From Sipunculus nudus (taxonomy: Eukaryota > Annelida > Sipuncula > Golfingiida > Sipunculidae): a stretch of DNA of 64,000 bases. Both the position numbers and the translations under genes were made by a program. The notes under the pieces are model-generated. The model saw only the letters and a program-made list of their open reading frames with translations. It was not told the DNA's origin and searched no databases. The stretch spans positions 75,472,300 to 75,536,299 of the forward strand of contig CM049314.1 in the NCBI GenBank assembly GCA_026874595.1, read 5' to 3'. Shown here piece by piece: positions 1 through 12,268 of the stretch (position 1 is its first letter; the number at the start of each line of letters is the position of its first letter).

Positions 1-783
1 GCACTGACATGCCTCTGGTAAAAAGGCCAGTAAATGTTTAAAGATGATCATCCAAGTTTAATTTTAGTTGCTATCGAAACCATGAAACACACATACTTAT
101 TGGTGTTAAAATGGTATACTCCTGTGTCTTGCTGTATGGCAATAAACAGGCAGTCAAAGAAGATCCGTTGCATTTTCTGTGGATTATACTGTAGAAACTC
201 ACTGTATGGCTATCGGACTCAATATATGGCAGAGCCCAATAATATTGAATCCGATTAAATTTGGCTATCCGTCTGTTTGTCTTTCTATATGTGCGAACAA
301 AAAGGTGGGGGTAACAGGAGCTACACCTTTAAAAGGATTGTGGATGAACAGTAAATCAAACTTTTCATCCCAAACTTACTATCTTTCACACATGGCTTAC
401 CTGCAAAAAGTGGAAGAAATCTGTAGATTTAGTGGTTACCTAATCAGAGGTCAAGGTTACTGGACACATTTTTTTTTAAAAGATAGTTGATATGATCTAA
501 ATGCTGTAAGTTCAAAGATATTAAGTTCTCAGGTTTTTTGGTCACAAGGTCATTTGTAAAGGTCAAAGGACCCACATTTTGAAAAACTTCATAAAAATTT
601 CCTTAAAGTCAAATTCAGCTGAACATTAAGACCCATGGGTCCCTAGTTTACAGCATTTTATTTCAGTTAATAAATTAAATGTGTATCATTATACTTCAGC
701 TAAATCACGTTCCTTCTTTTTCTATAAGTGACAGGCACATATTACTGAAAGAATGATATTTCCCATGTTTTATTTTTTATCAG
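1..783. other. Upstream intron/flank, no gene recognised
   Basis: Only short ORFs occur here and none resembles a known domain or ends in convincing splice sites. The sequence is AT-rich and looks like degraded repeat. It ends in the acceptor tract (TTTTTATCAG) of the first EGF exon. Confidence 0.5.
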
Positions 784-939
784 TTGAAGAAGGTGGAAAG
801 GGAGTAGATCTTTTGTCGCCATGTAAATATCCTGGTACGTGTGACACGAGCTGCACTGATGCCACGGCTCGCGTTGGTTACGAGTGTAGCTGTGCCTCTG
901 GATTCCATCTCGGAAGCAACAGACACTCCTGTCTGTCTG
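784..939 (+). CDS. Internal exon: EGF-like domain 1 of a mosaic extracellular protein
   Basis: Internal exon of a secreted or membrane-anchored mosaic protein. It follows an AG acceptor at 782-783 and is followed by a GT donor at 940 (G|GTAGT). It is 156 nt long with phase-1 introns on both sides, the usual form of a shuffled EGF exon. The 52 codons contain six cysteines spaced C-x5-C-x3-C-x10-C-x1-C-x12-C, with Tyr and Gly between C3 and C6 as in EGF folds. The Asp before the first Cys is only a weak match to a calcium-binding EGF. No ATG belongs to the exon; the upstream ATG at 753 lies in the intron. The next exon I recognise is 20.7 kb downstream (discoidin domain), so membership of the same gene is inferred from strand, phase and domain type. 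EGF family assignment is confident. Confidence 0.8.
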
Positions 940-1288
940 GTAGTATATACAGTGGTTAACTTCTTATTCACACAGCTAATATCTAACAATTTTCACATTT
1001 TAGTAAACCTGTGAGCTCATGCGATGGCAAAGCATCGTCCTTCAGTCATTGTCCATACATAAACCAATGCTATCTCAAAAACCGTTGGACCTGGCATCAC
1101 CAAATGTTATGCAATATATCAGTCATCTGAAAAAAAAACTCTAATGGAATTTTGCTTTTTTTGCTTTCTGCATTTAATTAGATTTCAAAAGAAAAAAAGC
1201 TAAAAAAAATGTTTAAATCTTCTCCAAAACTGTCCTGCCAAATTGTTAAATATTTCACAGAAATAATCTCTGAAACCATCTCTCTCAA

Positions 1289-1450
1289 GTTTGTTCCAAG
1301 GGTTCCAGATCGGTGAATGTTGGCCGAGTTACAGGAAGGTGAACTTAGTCATTTTGTCAGCTATCTGAAGTTTGTTCCAACGAATCCAGTTCGGTGAATG
1401 TTGGCCGAGTTACAGGAAGGTGAACTTAGTCATTTCGTGAGCTGTCTGAA
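1289..1450 (+). repeat. Tandem duplication, about 80-bp unit, two copies
   Basis: Two adjacent copies share TCGGTGAATGTTGGCCGAGT and ACAGGAAGGTGAACTTAGTC, at about 1310 and 1390. It is a local duplication inside Rep-A. Confidence 0.7.
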
Positions 1451-2349
1451 GTGAATGAAATTTTTTTGACCAATTTTGGACGTCACTGGAATTTGAACTT
1501 AGTCATTTGGCCAAGTAAGCATATATATAAAAATATCAATCTCAGAAACGATAAGAGCTAGCATCACCAAGGTTTTTGCAAATTTTGGTCACATGATTAA
1601 TATTTAAAATTGAAGTTTCTGTGGCACAACCTACATAAACCTACTTTAATGTGCAAAAACCTCATAATTTTAGCCTCCTTCTACTTAAGAATGTTATATG
1701 ATGAAACTGTCAAGCTGAATTTTTAGCGAAATTGTGAGCTAATGCGATGGCGCAGTGTCGTCCGTCCATCGTCAGCCTTCCGCCGTCCATGGCTTCCTTT
1801 CTGCCGTCCATGGCTGTAAGTCAGAAACTGTCAGAGCTAGCAGCTCCAAATTATATGTTAGATTTAGTCATATGTAAACCTTGGTGGCCTGGACCTTATT
1901 ATTGGGTATCTGCATTTATATGGATATTATAGAGAAAAAGCTTAAAAACCTTCAGAAATCTTCTTCTCCAAAACTGTCCAGCCAAATTGTCCAATATTTC
2001 ACAGAAATGATCCCTGGAACAATCTTTCTCAACTTTGTTCGAATTGTTCCAGTTCGGAAATTTTTGGCCGAGTTACAGAAGGTTGAACTTTGTTAACTGT
2101 GCAATAAAGCATATTAAAATTTAAATCTCAGAAACGGCTGGAGATATCATCACCAAATGTTATGCCAATGTTGGTCACATGAGTTATATCTGAAATTGAG
2201 GTATTGGTGGCGCCACCTGCATCGGCCTTTTCTGTACAGGGGTCATCAGTGCCTGTAACACACTGAGGGCTACAAAAAACTTCTTCTCTGAAACGAAATG
2301 GCCAAATTGTTTAATATCGCACAAAAATGGTCCTAGGGTAGTGCTTTCT

Positions 2350-2705
2350 GAAGTTTTTTCAAATGGTCTCAGTTCAGTGACTTTTGGCTAAGTTATGGGA
2401 AGCTGAATTTAGTCATATGCCATAACAGCCCATTTTAGCTAAGTGGCAACAAAATCTTCTTCTCAAAAACCACTGGGCCAAATTCTTAAATCTCACAAAT
2501 TGATTATCCATAGATGTTGATAATTCAAGTTTGTTCAAATGGTCTCAGTTCAGTGACTTTTGGCTGAGTTATGGGAAGCTGAATTTAGTCATATGCCATA
2601 ACAGCCCATTTTAGCTAAGTGGTTACAAAAATCTTCTTCTCAAAAACCACTGGGCCAAATTCTTAAATCTCACACATTAATTATCCTTAGATGTTGATAA
2701 TTCAA
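2350..2705 (+). repeat. Tandem duplication, about 177-bp unit, two copies plus a third start
   Basis: The phrase CAAATGGTCTCAGTTCAGTG recurs at about 2360 and 2535, each time followed by the same text through ACCACTGGGCCAAATTCTTA and GATGTTGATAATTCAAG. A diverged third start follows near 2704. The duplication is internal to Rep-A. Confidence 0.7.
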
Positions 2706-3448
2706 GTTTTTTCAAATGGTTTTGATTCAATGATTTTTGGCTGAGTTATTGGAAGCTGAACTTTGCCATTTTGCTGTATTTTCCCACATGAGTTATAAAC
2801 CTACAAAACGTTTTTCGACTGATGATGATACTGAGGCCAGTTTGTTTAATATTTTGCAAGAAAAATTCCCTGAATCATTCTTATAATAATTGTCTTTTAT
2901 CGTTCCTAAAAATGAATTTTGGCTGAATTATAAAGATTGAATTGAGTCATTTTACCAAATATGTTAGCTGTGTGAAGCAGATACATCTAGCCAAGCACTA
3001 GTTTATCAGCATCCATTACATCATGCCTCTAGACATTTAGATTTCAGGTTATCTATGGAAAATATTGACAAGAATGTTTTTTAAAAGCTTTTAAAATGTG
3101 TAGATTTATGATATTACATATCATCTGTACAATAACTCCTAAATTCTCAGGAATAGCAGGAGCTACCATCCCCAAATGTCATGCAATTATCTGTCACATA
3201 TCAAATGTTGATGGATTCAGCTTATTTTTGCTATCTGCACTTATTTAGATTGTACAAGGAAAAAGCTGAAAAAAAACTTTTTAAAAGTCTTCTTCTTGTA
3301 AAAATTCCAGCCAAATTGTTCAATATTTTACAGAAATGATCCCAGAGGCGAGCCCTCTCAAGTTTGTTCAAATGGTTTGTGTTGGATAAATTTAAGCAGA
3401 GTTACATAACAGGCCAAGATTGTGAATGTTTCTTGAATGTTTCAATAT

Positions 3449-3470
3449 CATGTGATCACCTCATGGGGGT
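3449..3470 (+). repeat. 22-bp CATGTGATCACCTCATGGG unit, one copy
   Basis: Single unit at the Rep-A position where later copies carry three (10165) and five (19310) units. It is followed by CATGCCCCTCAGGGC in each case. Confidence 0.7.
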
Positions 3471-4188
3471 CATGCCCCTCAGGGCTGCATATGGAGCCAA
3501 TCTGTGAGCTTATGCAATTGTGTGGCTACTATTTCAGATTTGGCAATAGGCAAAAGGTCAGCCTGGATTTATTTATAGCTTTGGCAGACTGCCAACAGTG
3601 TCAGATTATGCAACATGTCAAGAGTTCACTCAGTGCAGCCATGTACAGGTAAAAAGTTCACTCAGTCTAGCCAGGTGCAGGTCAAGAGTTCACTCAGTGC
3701 AGTAGCCTGAGCCAGTAATTTGTCACAGTCCACTTGGGGCAACAGCCTTTCCACCTAAGCCTGGTCAGCCCCGTGCATCAGACTCAAGGTAAGTTTGATG
3801 TATTGGCCTGATATTCTGACCTGTCTATGTGTCTTTAATGGCTTTCTCTTTCACAAGACAGCTGTCCCCATCTACAATGACTTTTGCAAAGTGTATTTAC
3901 CTGCTTAATTCTACGGAAGAATTTGATATATCAGCCTGAAATTTGGCATATTTGTACATGTCAAATAGCTTTGTCGTATACAAGACTGGTGGTGCCACCT
4001 ACAATAATTTTTGTGTTGTGTGCACCCATGCCAGAATTTCAGTAGTGATGTTTGTGTATTGTTTCTTGTTGAAAATGTTTAGTACTTGCATTGTTCATAT
4101 ATATGAAAAGTAGTGGTTTAGCATTAAAGCATTATACCTGGTGTATATCCATATCCACAGGTTCACATTAGGCCTGTAGGCCTTGTTT

Positions 4189-5030
4189 AAATTTTCTTAA
4201 ATATTATCATAGGGTTGTGTTCATTCAATCATAAAAGACTAGTTTAGTCTTATTAATTTTTGGTGGAGTCTAGGAAGCTGAAGTTAGTCTTGTGGCCATT
4301 TATAAGCATATTTCAAACTGAAGGCTGCAATAGTCTTCTTCTGCAAAACTGTTGTTTCAACTCTTTAACATTGCACAATTATCACAATTATCAAACATTG
4401 CACACTTTATCTATGAATAGCTAAGCAGACTGCCAGCTATTTCAGATTTGGAAACAGGCAAAAGGTCAGTCTGGATCTATTTATATCTTTGACAGACTGC
4501 CAACCATATCAGATTATGCAAAAGGGCAAAAGTGCACTCAGTGCAGCCAGCTAAAGGTTTAAAACTTTACCCAGTGCAGCCAGGTGCAGGTCACGACTTC
4601 ACACAGTACAGTAGCTGGAACTAGCAATTTGTTCCAGTCCACTTTAGGCTACTGCCTTTCTCACCTAAGCCTGATCAGCCCAGTGCACCTGATTCAAGGG
4701 AAGTTTGATGTGTTGGCCTTTAATTTTGACCTGTCTATGCATCTTTGATGGCTTTCTTGTATACAAGACAGGTGTCGTCACCTACAATGACTTTTGAACT
4801 GTGTATGTACCTGCTCATTTCTCAGGAGGGAATTGATATATCAGCCTGAATTTGTGCATATTTATACATATCAGATAGCTTCATTGCATTCCAAACTGGT
4901 GGTGCCAACTACAATAATTTATGCTCAGTTTTTGTCACTGCTAATTTTTCAGGAGGGATCTGATATATCTGCCTTAAATCTGTCATATGTATACATCTCA
5001 CATAGATGATTTTTTGTGAAAAATCAGAAA
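4189..5030 (+). repeat. Rep-A 3'-half fragment
   Basis: This stretch repeats the 3' half of Rep-A again, with TTTCAGATTTGG, GTGCAGCCAGGTGCAGGTCA, and CTGGTGGTGCCA(A/C)CTACAAT phrases. It has no complete end of its own. No coding region is seen. Confidence 0.6.
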
Positions 5031-5760
5031 TATATTTACTCACTTAACATAAGAATTTGCTGAAGCTAGAGTTATTTTTTCAGGGATATAACTGCATTTA
5101 AATCAGATTCAATTGCATACCAACAATTAGATATTAATATTAGAAATTTGAAAGTTATTTACATAAATATAAAATCAGTACCTTAAGTTTTGCCCAAATT
5201 TGGCCATAGCACATTATTTCCCTGTAAGCACTGATGGTTTAATTTTCATATCCCGCACACATCAGGGTTTTAGCTTCTAAATTCTGAAATTTGAAGGGAA
5301 TTGACAATAAACTGATGCTTTTATTAATGTTTTTATGAGACCATGTCACACTTAAGCTATACTGAAACCACTATATATGTCCTCTTGTTGACCTTTCAGG
5401 CCAAATATGCATGCTTGAAGCGAGGCATACTCTGCAGCCAGCCAGCTATTGGATGACTTTAGCTGGATCTAACTGTCCAACCCCCCTCCTTTAATGATTG
5501 CTTTGGCCAAAAACATAACAATTAACATTTTTATTTTTAAAATATTGGTTTATATTAACAAATTTATGAAAAATAATGGAAAAGGAATTTAATAGTAAAT
5601 GATGCAGTTGATTATATTAAATTTATCTAAATTTCCAGGTCTTTTTTGTTGGTTTATAATCATAAAGCAGTTAAAAAATTAATTATGTCAAAAATTTAAA
5701 ATATTACTCAGACAAGTGTACATCTAAGATGTCAATAAGTTTGACTGATTACTTTTTATT
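5031..5760 (+). repeat. Rep-B-related fragment and AT-rich spacer
   Basis: From about 5031 to 5530 the text matches the interior of Rep-B copies elsewhere (ACTCACTTAACATAAGAAT, TTGCTGAAGCTAGAG, TTGTTGACCTTTCAGG). From 5530 to 5760 it is AT-rich with nothing recognisable. Confidence 0.5.
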
Positions 5761-7991
5761 ATGCCCCCGCCACAAAGTGGCCGGGGCATATAGTTAAACC
5801 CATGTCCGTCATTCCATCCTTCCGTCATTCCGAAATCAAACAGTTGTACGGACTTTTTTTCGCAATGCTTGCAGATATTGGCCTGATTTTTAGTGTGTAG
5901 GCAGATATAGACCGGTTACAGATCGAGTTCGCGTTTCGTCCCGGTTGACCAACTTTTGACCGTTTTACATCTCCTAAACTTAGAAAATTTCATGAAAAAT
6001 AGAAATTTTCATGACAAATACACATGTACGGATTTTTTTTGCAATGCCTGCAGATATTGGCCTGATTTTTTGTGTGTAGGCAGATAATGACCAGTTACAG
6101 ATCGAGTTCGTGTTTTGTCCCGGTTGACCTACTTTTGAGTGTTTTACGGCTCCTAAACATAGAAAATTTCATGTAAAATATAAATTTTCATGACAAATAC
6201 ACTTGTACAGACTTTTCTTCTCAATACCTGCAAATATTGGCTTGATTTTTGGTGTGTGGGCAGATAATGACCAGTTACAGATCGAGTTCATGTTGTTGTT
6301 CAGTTGACCTATTTTGACCATTTGATGGTGCTCTAACATAGAAAATTTCATAAAAAAGTGCACATGTATGGATGTTTTATCGCAGGCCTGCAGATACGGG
6401 CCTGATTTTTGGTGTGTAGGCAGATAATGACCAGTTACAGATCGAGTTCTTATTTTGTCCCAGTTGACCTACTTTTGACCGTTTTACATCTCCTAAACTT
6501 AGAAAATTTCATGAAAATAGAAATTTTCATGACAAATACACATGTACGGACTTTTTTTCGCAATGCCTGCAGATATTGGCCTGATTTTTTGTGTGTAGGC
6601 AGATAATGACCAGTTTCAGATCGAGTTCGAGTTTTGTCCCAGTTGACCTTCTTTTGAGTGTTTTACGGCTCCTAAACTAGAAAATTTCATGAAAACTAGA
6701 AATTTTCATGACAAATACACATGTACGGACTTTTTTTGCAATGCCTGCAGATATTGGCCTGATTTTTTGTGTGTGGGCAGATAATGACCAGTTACAGATC
6801 GAGTTTGCGTTTTATAACGGTTGACCTACTTTGAATGTTTAACGCCTCCTTAACTTAAAAAATTTCATGAAAAATAAAAAAATTCATGACAGATACACAT
6901 GTACGGACTTTTTTCGCAATGACTGCAGATATTAGCCTGATATTTGGTGTGTGGGCAGATATTGACCAGTTACAGATCGTGTTCGCGTTACGTCAAAGTT
7001 GACCTACTTTACACCGTTTTACAGCTCCTGAACATAGAAAATTTCATGAAAAATAAAAATATTCATGACAAATACACATGTATAGTCTTTTTTTCGCAAT
7101 GCCTGCAGATATTGGCCTGATTATTGGTGTGTGGGCAGATATTGATCAGTTACAGATCGTTTTCGCGTTTCGTCAAAGTGGACCTACTTTTGACTGTTTT
7201 ACGGCTCCTGAACATAGAAAATTTCATGTAAAATATACATTTTCATGACAAATACACTTGTACAGACTTTTCTTCGCAATACCTGCAGATATTGGCCTGA
7301 TTTTTGGTGTGTGGGCAGATAATGACCAGTTACAGGTTGAGTTCACGTTTTGTCCCAGTTGACCTATTTTGACCATTTGACGGTGCTCTAACATAGAAAA
7401 TTTCATAAAAAAGTGCACATGTATGGATTTTTTATCGCTGTGCCTGCAGATACGGGCCTGATTTTTGGTGTGTAGGCAGATAATGACCAGTTACAGATTG
7501 AGTTCTTATTTTGTCCCAGTTGACCTACTTTTGACCATTTGACTGCTCCAGAACATAGAAAGATTCATGAAAAATAGAAATTTTCATAACAAATGCATAT
7601 GTACTGACTTTTTTCCTCAATGCCTGCAGATACCACCCTGATTTTTATGTGTGGGCAGATAATGACAGTTACAGATCGAGTTTGCGTTTTGTTCCGGTTG
7701 ACCTACTTTTGATTGTTTTACGGCCCCTAAACATCGAAAATATCATGAAAGACAGAAATTTTAATGGAAAATGCACATGTATGGACTTTTTTTCACAATG
7801 CCTGCATATACTGTCATGATTTTTGGTGTGTTGCTTGATATTGACCCGTTACAGATCGAGTTTGCATTTTGCCCTTGTTGACCTATTTTTAACCATACAA
7901 CACCTCCTGATCTTAAAAAAATTTTCAAAATTTTACAAATGTTTCTAATTTGCCCCAGGTGGGGGCATTCGTGTCATCCCGACACATCTAG
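5761..7991 (+). mobile_element. Rep-C: non-autonomous, Helitron/Helentron-like element
   Basis: The 5' end is a long hairpin at 5761-5789 (13-nt arms, three-A loop, one mismatch) beginning ATGCCCCCG. The 3' end holds GGGGGCAT (inverted match to the 5' end), then the hairpin GTGTC-ATCCC-GACAC at 7971-7985, then ATCTAG before a T. A hairpin a few bases upstream of CTRR and a following T is the classic Helitron 3' terminus. The interior is almost entirely about twelve tandem monomers and there is no Rep/helicase gene, so the element would be non-autonomous. Similar ATGCCCCCG-ended repeats are widespread in molluscs, to my knowledge. The Helitron assignment is inference. Confidence 0.55.
5846..7930 (+). 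repeat. Satellite-like array, about 12 monomers of about 180 bp
   Basis: Monomers begin with GTACGGACTTTTTTTCGCAA or variants at about 5846, 6026, 6205, 6364, 6544, 6721, 6900, 7079, 7259, 7421, 7601 and 7780. Spacing is 177-180 bp, except two units near 160 bp. Each holds CCTGCAGATATTGGCCTGAT, GACCAGTTACAGATCGAGTT, GGTTGACCTACTTTTGA and an ATTTTCATGACAAATACACA tail. The two short units (6205-6363 and 7259-7420) resemble each other more than their neighbours, which points to a higher-order duplication of about 1.05 kb. Confidence 0.85.
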
Positions 7992-10164
7992 TCTTAAACA
8001 TGTTTTAAGCAAACCTGTGAGCTTATGCGATGGTGTGGCGTCGTCCGTCGGCCTTTGGCCGTTGTCCGTCGTCTGTACTTTAACCCATCCTATCTTAAAA
8101 ACGGCAAGAATTAGCATCACGAAATATTACGCATAAAATTAGTCATCTAAAAAACTCTATCGGATTTTGCTTATTTTTTGGCTAACTGCATTTTCTTAGA
8201 TTTTATAGGGAAAAAGCTAAAAAAGGTTGAAAAATCTTCTTCTCTGAATCTGTTCAGCCAAATTGTCCAATATTTTACAGAAATGATTCCTAGAACAATC
8301 TCTCTCAAGTTTGTTTGAATGGTTTAAGTTCGGTGATTTTTGGCCGGATTACAGGAAGTTGAACTTAGTCATCTGTCCAAAAAAGCATACTAAAATTACA
8401 ATCTCAGAAACGGCTGGAGCTGTCATCACCAAATTTTATGCCAATGTTGTTCACATGAGACATATCTGAAATTGAGGTATTGGTGGCGCCACCTGCATCG
8501 ACCTTTTTTGTACGGGGGTCATCAGTGCCCGTATCAAACTGACGTCTACAAAAATCTTCTTCTCTGAAACCATATGGCCAAATAGTTTAATATCGCACAG
8601 AAATGATCCTAGGGTAGTGCTTTCTGAAATTTGTTCAAATGGTCTAAGTTCAGTGACTTTTGGCTGAGTTATGGGAAACTGAATTTAGTCATATGCTGTA
8701 ACAGCCCATTTTAGGTCAGTGGCTACAAAGATCTTCTCCTCAAAAACCACTGGGCCAAATTCTTAAATCTCATACATTAATTATCCTTAGATGTTGATAA
8801 TTCAAGTTTGTTCAAATAATTTTGGTTCAGTGATTTTTGGCTGAGTTTTTGGAAGCTTAACTAAGCCATTTTGCTGTATTTTCCCATATGAGTTATAAAC
8901 CTGTAAATTTTTTTTGACTTACCCTACTGAGGCCAATTTGTTTAATATTTTACAAGAATAATCCCCTGAATAATTCTTATAACAGTTGTCTTTTATGGTT
9001 CCAAAGAATAAATTTTGGCTGAATTATTAAGGTTCAATTGAGTCATTTTACCATAACAGCCAGAGCTATCATCACCATATTTTTTGCCAGTGTTGGTCAC
9101 ATGAGTCATATATGAAATTCAGGTATTGGTGGCGCCACCTGAATTGACCTATTTTTTACGAGGTCATCTGTACATTAATCCATAAATAGGAATAGCAAGA
9201 GCTACCATTCCCAGATTTTATGCAATTATCTGTCACATATCAAATTTTGTGGGATTCAGCTTTTTTTTTTGCTATCTGCATTTACTTAGATTTTATAAAG
9301 AAAAAGCTGACAATATTTTAAAAGTCGTCTTCTTGTAGACGGTCCAGCCAAATTGTTAAATATTTTACATAAATGGTCCCAGAGGCAAGCCTTCTCAAGT
9401 TTGTTCAAATGGTCTGTATTTGATGAATTTTAGTGGAGTTACACAAATTTGAACATTCATTCGGCCAAGTAAGCATACTGACATAGTACTCTCAGAAATG
9501 ACAGAAGGTAGCATTACCAGGTATTGTGCAAATGTTGGTCACATGACTCATATTTGAAGTTGTATATTTAGCGGTGCCACCTACATTGACCTGTTTTTTA
9601 TGGGCAAAAAAACTCATAATTTTAGCCACTTTCAGCTTGATGATGACACTGTCAAATTTTTTAAAAGAATTATCCTAGGACATGGTTCTTTCAATCATAT
9701 CAGAATATACTGAGTTTGTTGATTTTTTTTTTAGGCTGTTGGTCTTATGGCCATTATTATGTCTTTTTCAAACTGAGGAATGCAATAGTGTTCTTCTACA
9801 CAATTATTATTTCAATTATATCTTCTGTAACATTGCACAAAAATTATTCTTAGGTGGCCTTTGTTCAAGTTTACTAGAATAATTTTTGGCAGAACTATTG
9901 GACCTTTAACAATGAAAGTACTGCATCTTTTATTATTCTAGATATTTTGATAAAAAGTTTATGAATATGTCGGCTTGAAAAAAGAAATTTTAACCAAAGT
10001 CTTTCAGTATGTGTAAACACATATACCAACAGGCCAAGATTGAATCTGTATCTTTAAATAAGTTGAGAAACTGCCAACTGTTCAAGATTTGGGAACAGAT
10101 CAAGAGTTCATTCAGTGCAGCCAGATATAGGTCAAGAGTTCAATCAGTGCAGCCAAGCACATGG

Positions 10165-10230
10165 CATGTGATCACCTCATGGGTGACATGTGAACACCTC
10201 ATGGGCACCATGTGATCACTTCATGAGTGT
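10165..10230 (+). repeat. 22-bp CATGTG(A/T)..CACCTCATGGG unit, three copies
   Basis: Three consecutive 22-bp units start with CATGTGATCACCTCATGGGT. They sit at the Rep-A position that holds one unit at 3449 and five at 19310. Confidence 0.8.
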
Positions 10231-10369
10231 CAAGCCCCTCAGGGCAGGGCCCCTGCATGAGCTCATGCAATGGTGTGGCTACTATTTCAGATTTGGCAAC
10301 AGGCTAGAGGTCAGTCTGGATCTATTTATAGCTTTGGCAGACTGTCAACTGTATCAGATTAGGCAACAG

Positions 10370-10580
10370 GTCAAGAGTTCACTCAGTGCAGCCAGGTATG
10401 GGTCAGGAGTTTACTCAGTGCAGTAGCTGCATTCTGTTTATAGCTTTGGCAGATTGCCAACTGTGTCAGATTATGCAACAGATCAAGAGTTCACTCAGTG
10501 CAGCCAGGTACAGGTCAAATGTTCACTCAGTCTGGCCAGGTGCAGGTCATGTTTTCACTCAGTGCAGTAGTCTGAGCAAG
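10370..10580 (+). repeat. Short tandem TCAAGAGTTCACTCAGTGCA units
   Basis: Units of about 34-38 bp (TCAAGAGTTCACTCAGTGCA, GCCAGGTACAGG) recur in this stretch and at the equivalent places in other Rep-A copies (about 3612-3700, 4520-4610, 19700-19790, 33115-33170). Copy number differs between copies. Confidence 0.7.
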
Positions 10581-11040
10581 CAATTTGTCACAGCTCACTC
10601 GAGGCAACAGCCTTTCTCACCTAAGCCTGGTCAGCCCCATGCATCAGACTCAAGGAACGTTTGATGTATTGGCCTAATATTTTGACCTATCTATGTGTCT
10701 TTGATGGCTTTCTCGCTCACAAGACAGGTGTTGCCACCTACCATGACTTTTGCACACGTTTTTCTAAGGAGGGGTTTGATATATCAGTCTGAAATTGGGC
10801 GTATGTGTATCTCTGATAGCTTCGTTGTATACAAGACTGGTGGTGCCAGCTACAATCTTTTTAGTGTTGTGTGCACCTATGCTAGAATTTCAGCAGTGAT
10901 GTTTGTGTAATTGTTTCTTATTCAAAATGTTTAGTACTTGCATAGTTCATATACATGAAAAGTAATGGTCCAGCATTGAAGCATTATACCTGGTATATTT
11001 CCCAATGCACAGGTTCGCATTAGGCCTGTAGGCCTTGTTT

Positions 11041-11664
11041 TTTAAATTTAAACATTCAAATGTGATAAAAAAATCATATCTTAGACAGGTTCTCATTATG
11101 ATATCTATAATGTAAATAAGTAAATAATTGCCACAAGTGTCATCCTATGTTTAGTATGATGTGATAGTAGTCAAAGGTGAATTTAATAGTTCTTATAAAT
11201 TAAAGAAAAAATCCACCTACTTATGATCAAAATTTAAATTTGTGAAATTTGTAAATTCTGGATTCTCAACAGTTAAGTTCAACTGAAACTGTATAAATAC
11301 AAGACAGTGAATACTTTATGATTGTATTTGAATATGAATACAAATATTCACTAGAAACTGTATAAATACGAGACATTGAGTGAATGCTTTATAATTGTAT
11401 TTGAATATGAATACAAATATTCAATAGTTCCTTCATGAAAATGAAAAAATAAAAAATACTAATACAGGTAAAAAGAAAGTATTTGAATGCAAGTGAAAAT
11501 ACTTTCAAAATGTATTCATGTATGCATTCGCTAATATATTTATAATATTACTTAAATCATCTTTTTATTTCAATCATATTATTTAAAAAAAAAATTTTCA
11601 GATGATATTCTTTTTATTTTGTAATAAAAAATTTTATTTGGCCCAATAATTGCATTTAATTTTT
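11041..11664. other. AT-rich spacer with a local duplication
   Basis: No gene. The phrase GAATATGAATACAAATATTCA occurs twice (about 11331-11352 and 11403-11425), each preceded by a similar AAACTGTATAAATAC text, so about 70 bp is duplicated. The rest is AT-rich. Confidence 0.5.
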
Positions 11665-12120
11665 AGCTCAGCTGACTATACGTCAACTGACCTATAGTCA
11701 TGGTTCTTTTTCTGTTGGTTGTCTGGTGGTCTGTCCGTCCCTTAAATTAGCACATTTGGAACCATTTAAACCTGTGAATCTGAAAATTTTTCATACAATA
11801 AGATATCTCCAAAATCACCTGCTATACCAAAAATCAAGTCACTCAAACCTCCGTTTTCTATTAAAATTCCATTTTTACACTTCAAGACTGCCTAATACCG
11901 AAACTACCGATCTGTTTTTGATCATATATAGTATGCATATTCTTCCATAGGTTTCTTATATACATACCAAAGATTAGGTCAGTATTGTATAATTTGATTT
12001 AGTTATGGGCCTGAACATAATGCACCTTGTAAACATTCATGAATTTATTTACTCACTTAACATAAAAATTGCTGAAGCTAGAGACTTTTTTCAGAGATTT
12101 ATCATTATTTAATCAATATT
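11665..12120 (+). repeat. Rep-B copy 1, 5' part
   Basis: It begins TTTTTAGCTCAGCTGACTAT, the Rep-B 5' end. The copy is interrupted near 12121 by the tyrosine-recombinase retrotransposon and resumes at about 15263. The stretch AGATTAGGTCAGTATTGTAT near 11970 is an uninterrupted paralogue of the Gypsy-2 insertion site. Confidence 0.65.
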
Positions 12121-12268
12121 GTAGTAATTAGCATAGGAGCTAGGATAAGTGCCCCTCCGGCGGACTGTGCCTGAACGCATGGGATCAAGAGCTGGGCAGT
12201 GACAGGGACAAAGATTTCATTTCAGGGATTAAAATGGCTTCGCTATTGTTGATTCAACAGCAAGACCT

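Larger units (their letters stand above)
1004..4188 (+). repeat. Rep-A copy 1 (with a second 5' end nested at 1724)
   Basis: The start resembles the Rep-A 5' end (GAACCTGTGAGCT then ATGCGATGG) and the end carries CACAGGTTC followed by the AGGCCTGTAGGCCT hairpin near 4170-4185. A second 5' end begins at 1724 (AGCGAA..GTGAGCT), so this is a truncated copy followed by, or interrupted by, a fuller one. Inside are diverged paragraphs of about 180-250 bp built on the phrases CAGCCAAATTGTTCAATATTTCACAGAAATG (split here only for description) and TTGGCCGAGTTACAGGAAG. No coding capacity is visible. Confidence 0.65.
8008..11040 (+). repeat. Rep-A copy 2, apparently full length
   Basis: It starts AGCAAACCTGTGAGCTTATG and ends with GCACAGGTTCGCAT, then the AGGCCTgtAGGCCT hairpin and a T run. 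CGAACCTGTG at the start is the inverse of CACAGGTTCG at the end, giving a short (about 11-bp) terminal inverted repeat. It is about 3.0 kb long with no conserved ORF. It could be a non-autonomous DNA transposon or a derivative; no target duplication was established. Confidence 0.7.

Noticed and set aside
7224-7418. 64-codon minus-strand ORF similar to one at 6169-6363
   Set aside because: Similarity comes from the 180-bp satellite monomers, not from a gene.
5846-7930. Possible CRISPR-like array
   Set aside because: Units are contiguous 180-bp monomers without unique spacers, in animal DNA; it is a satellite.
10009-10664. Chain of overlapping ORFs rich in SSFSAARYRS-type repeats
   Set aside because: They translate the TCAAGAGTTCACTCAGTGCA minisatellite of Rep-A; frames are not kept in other copies.
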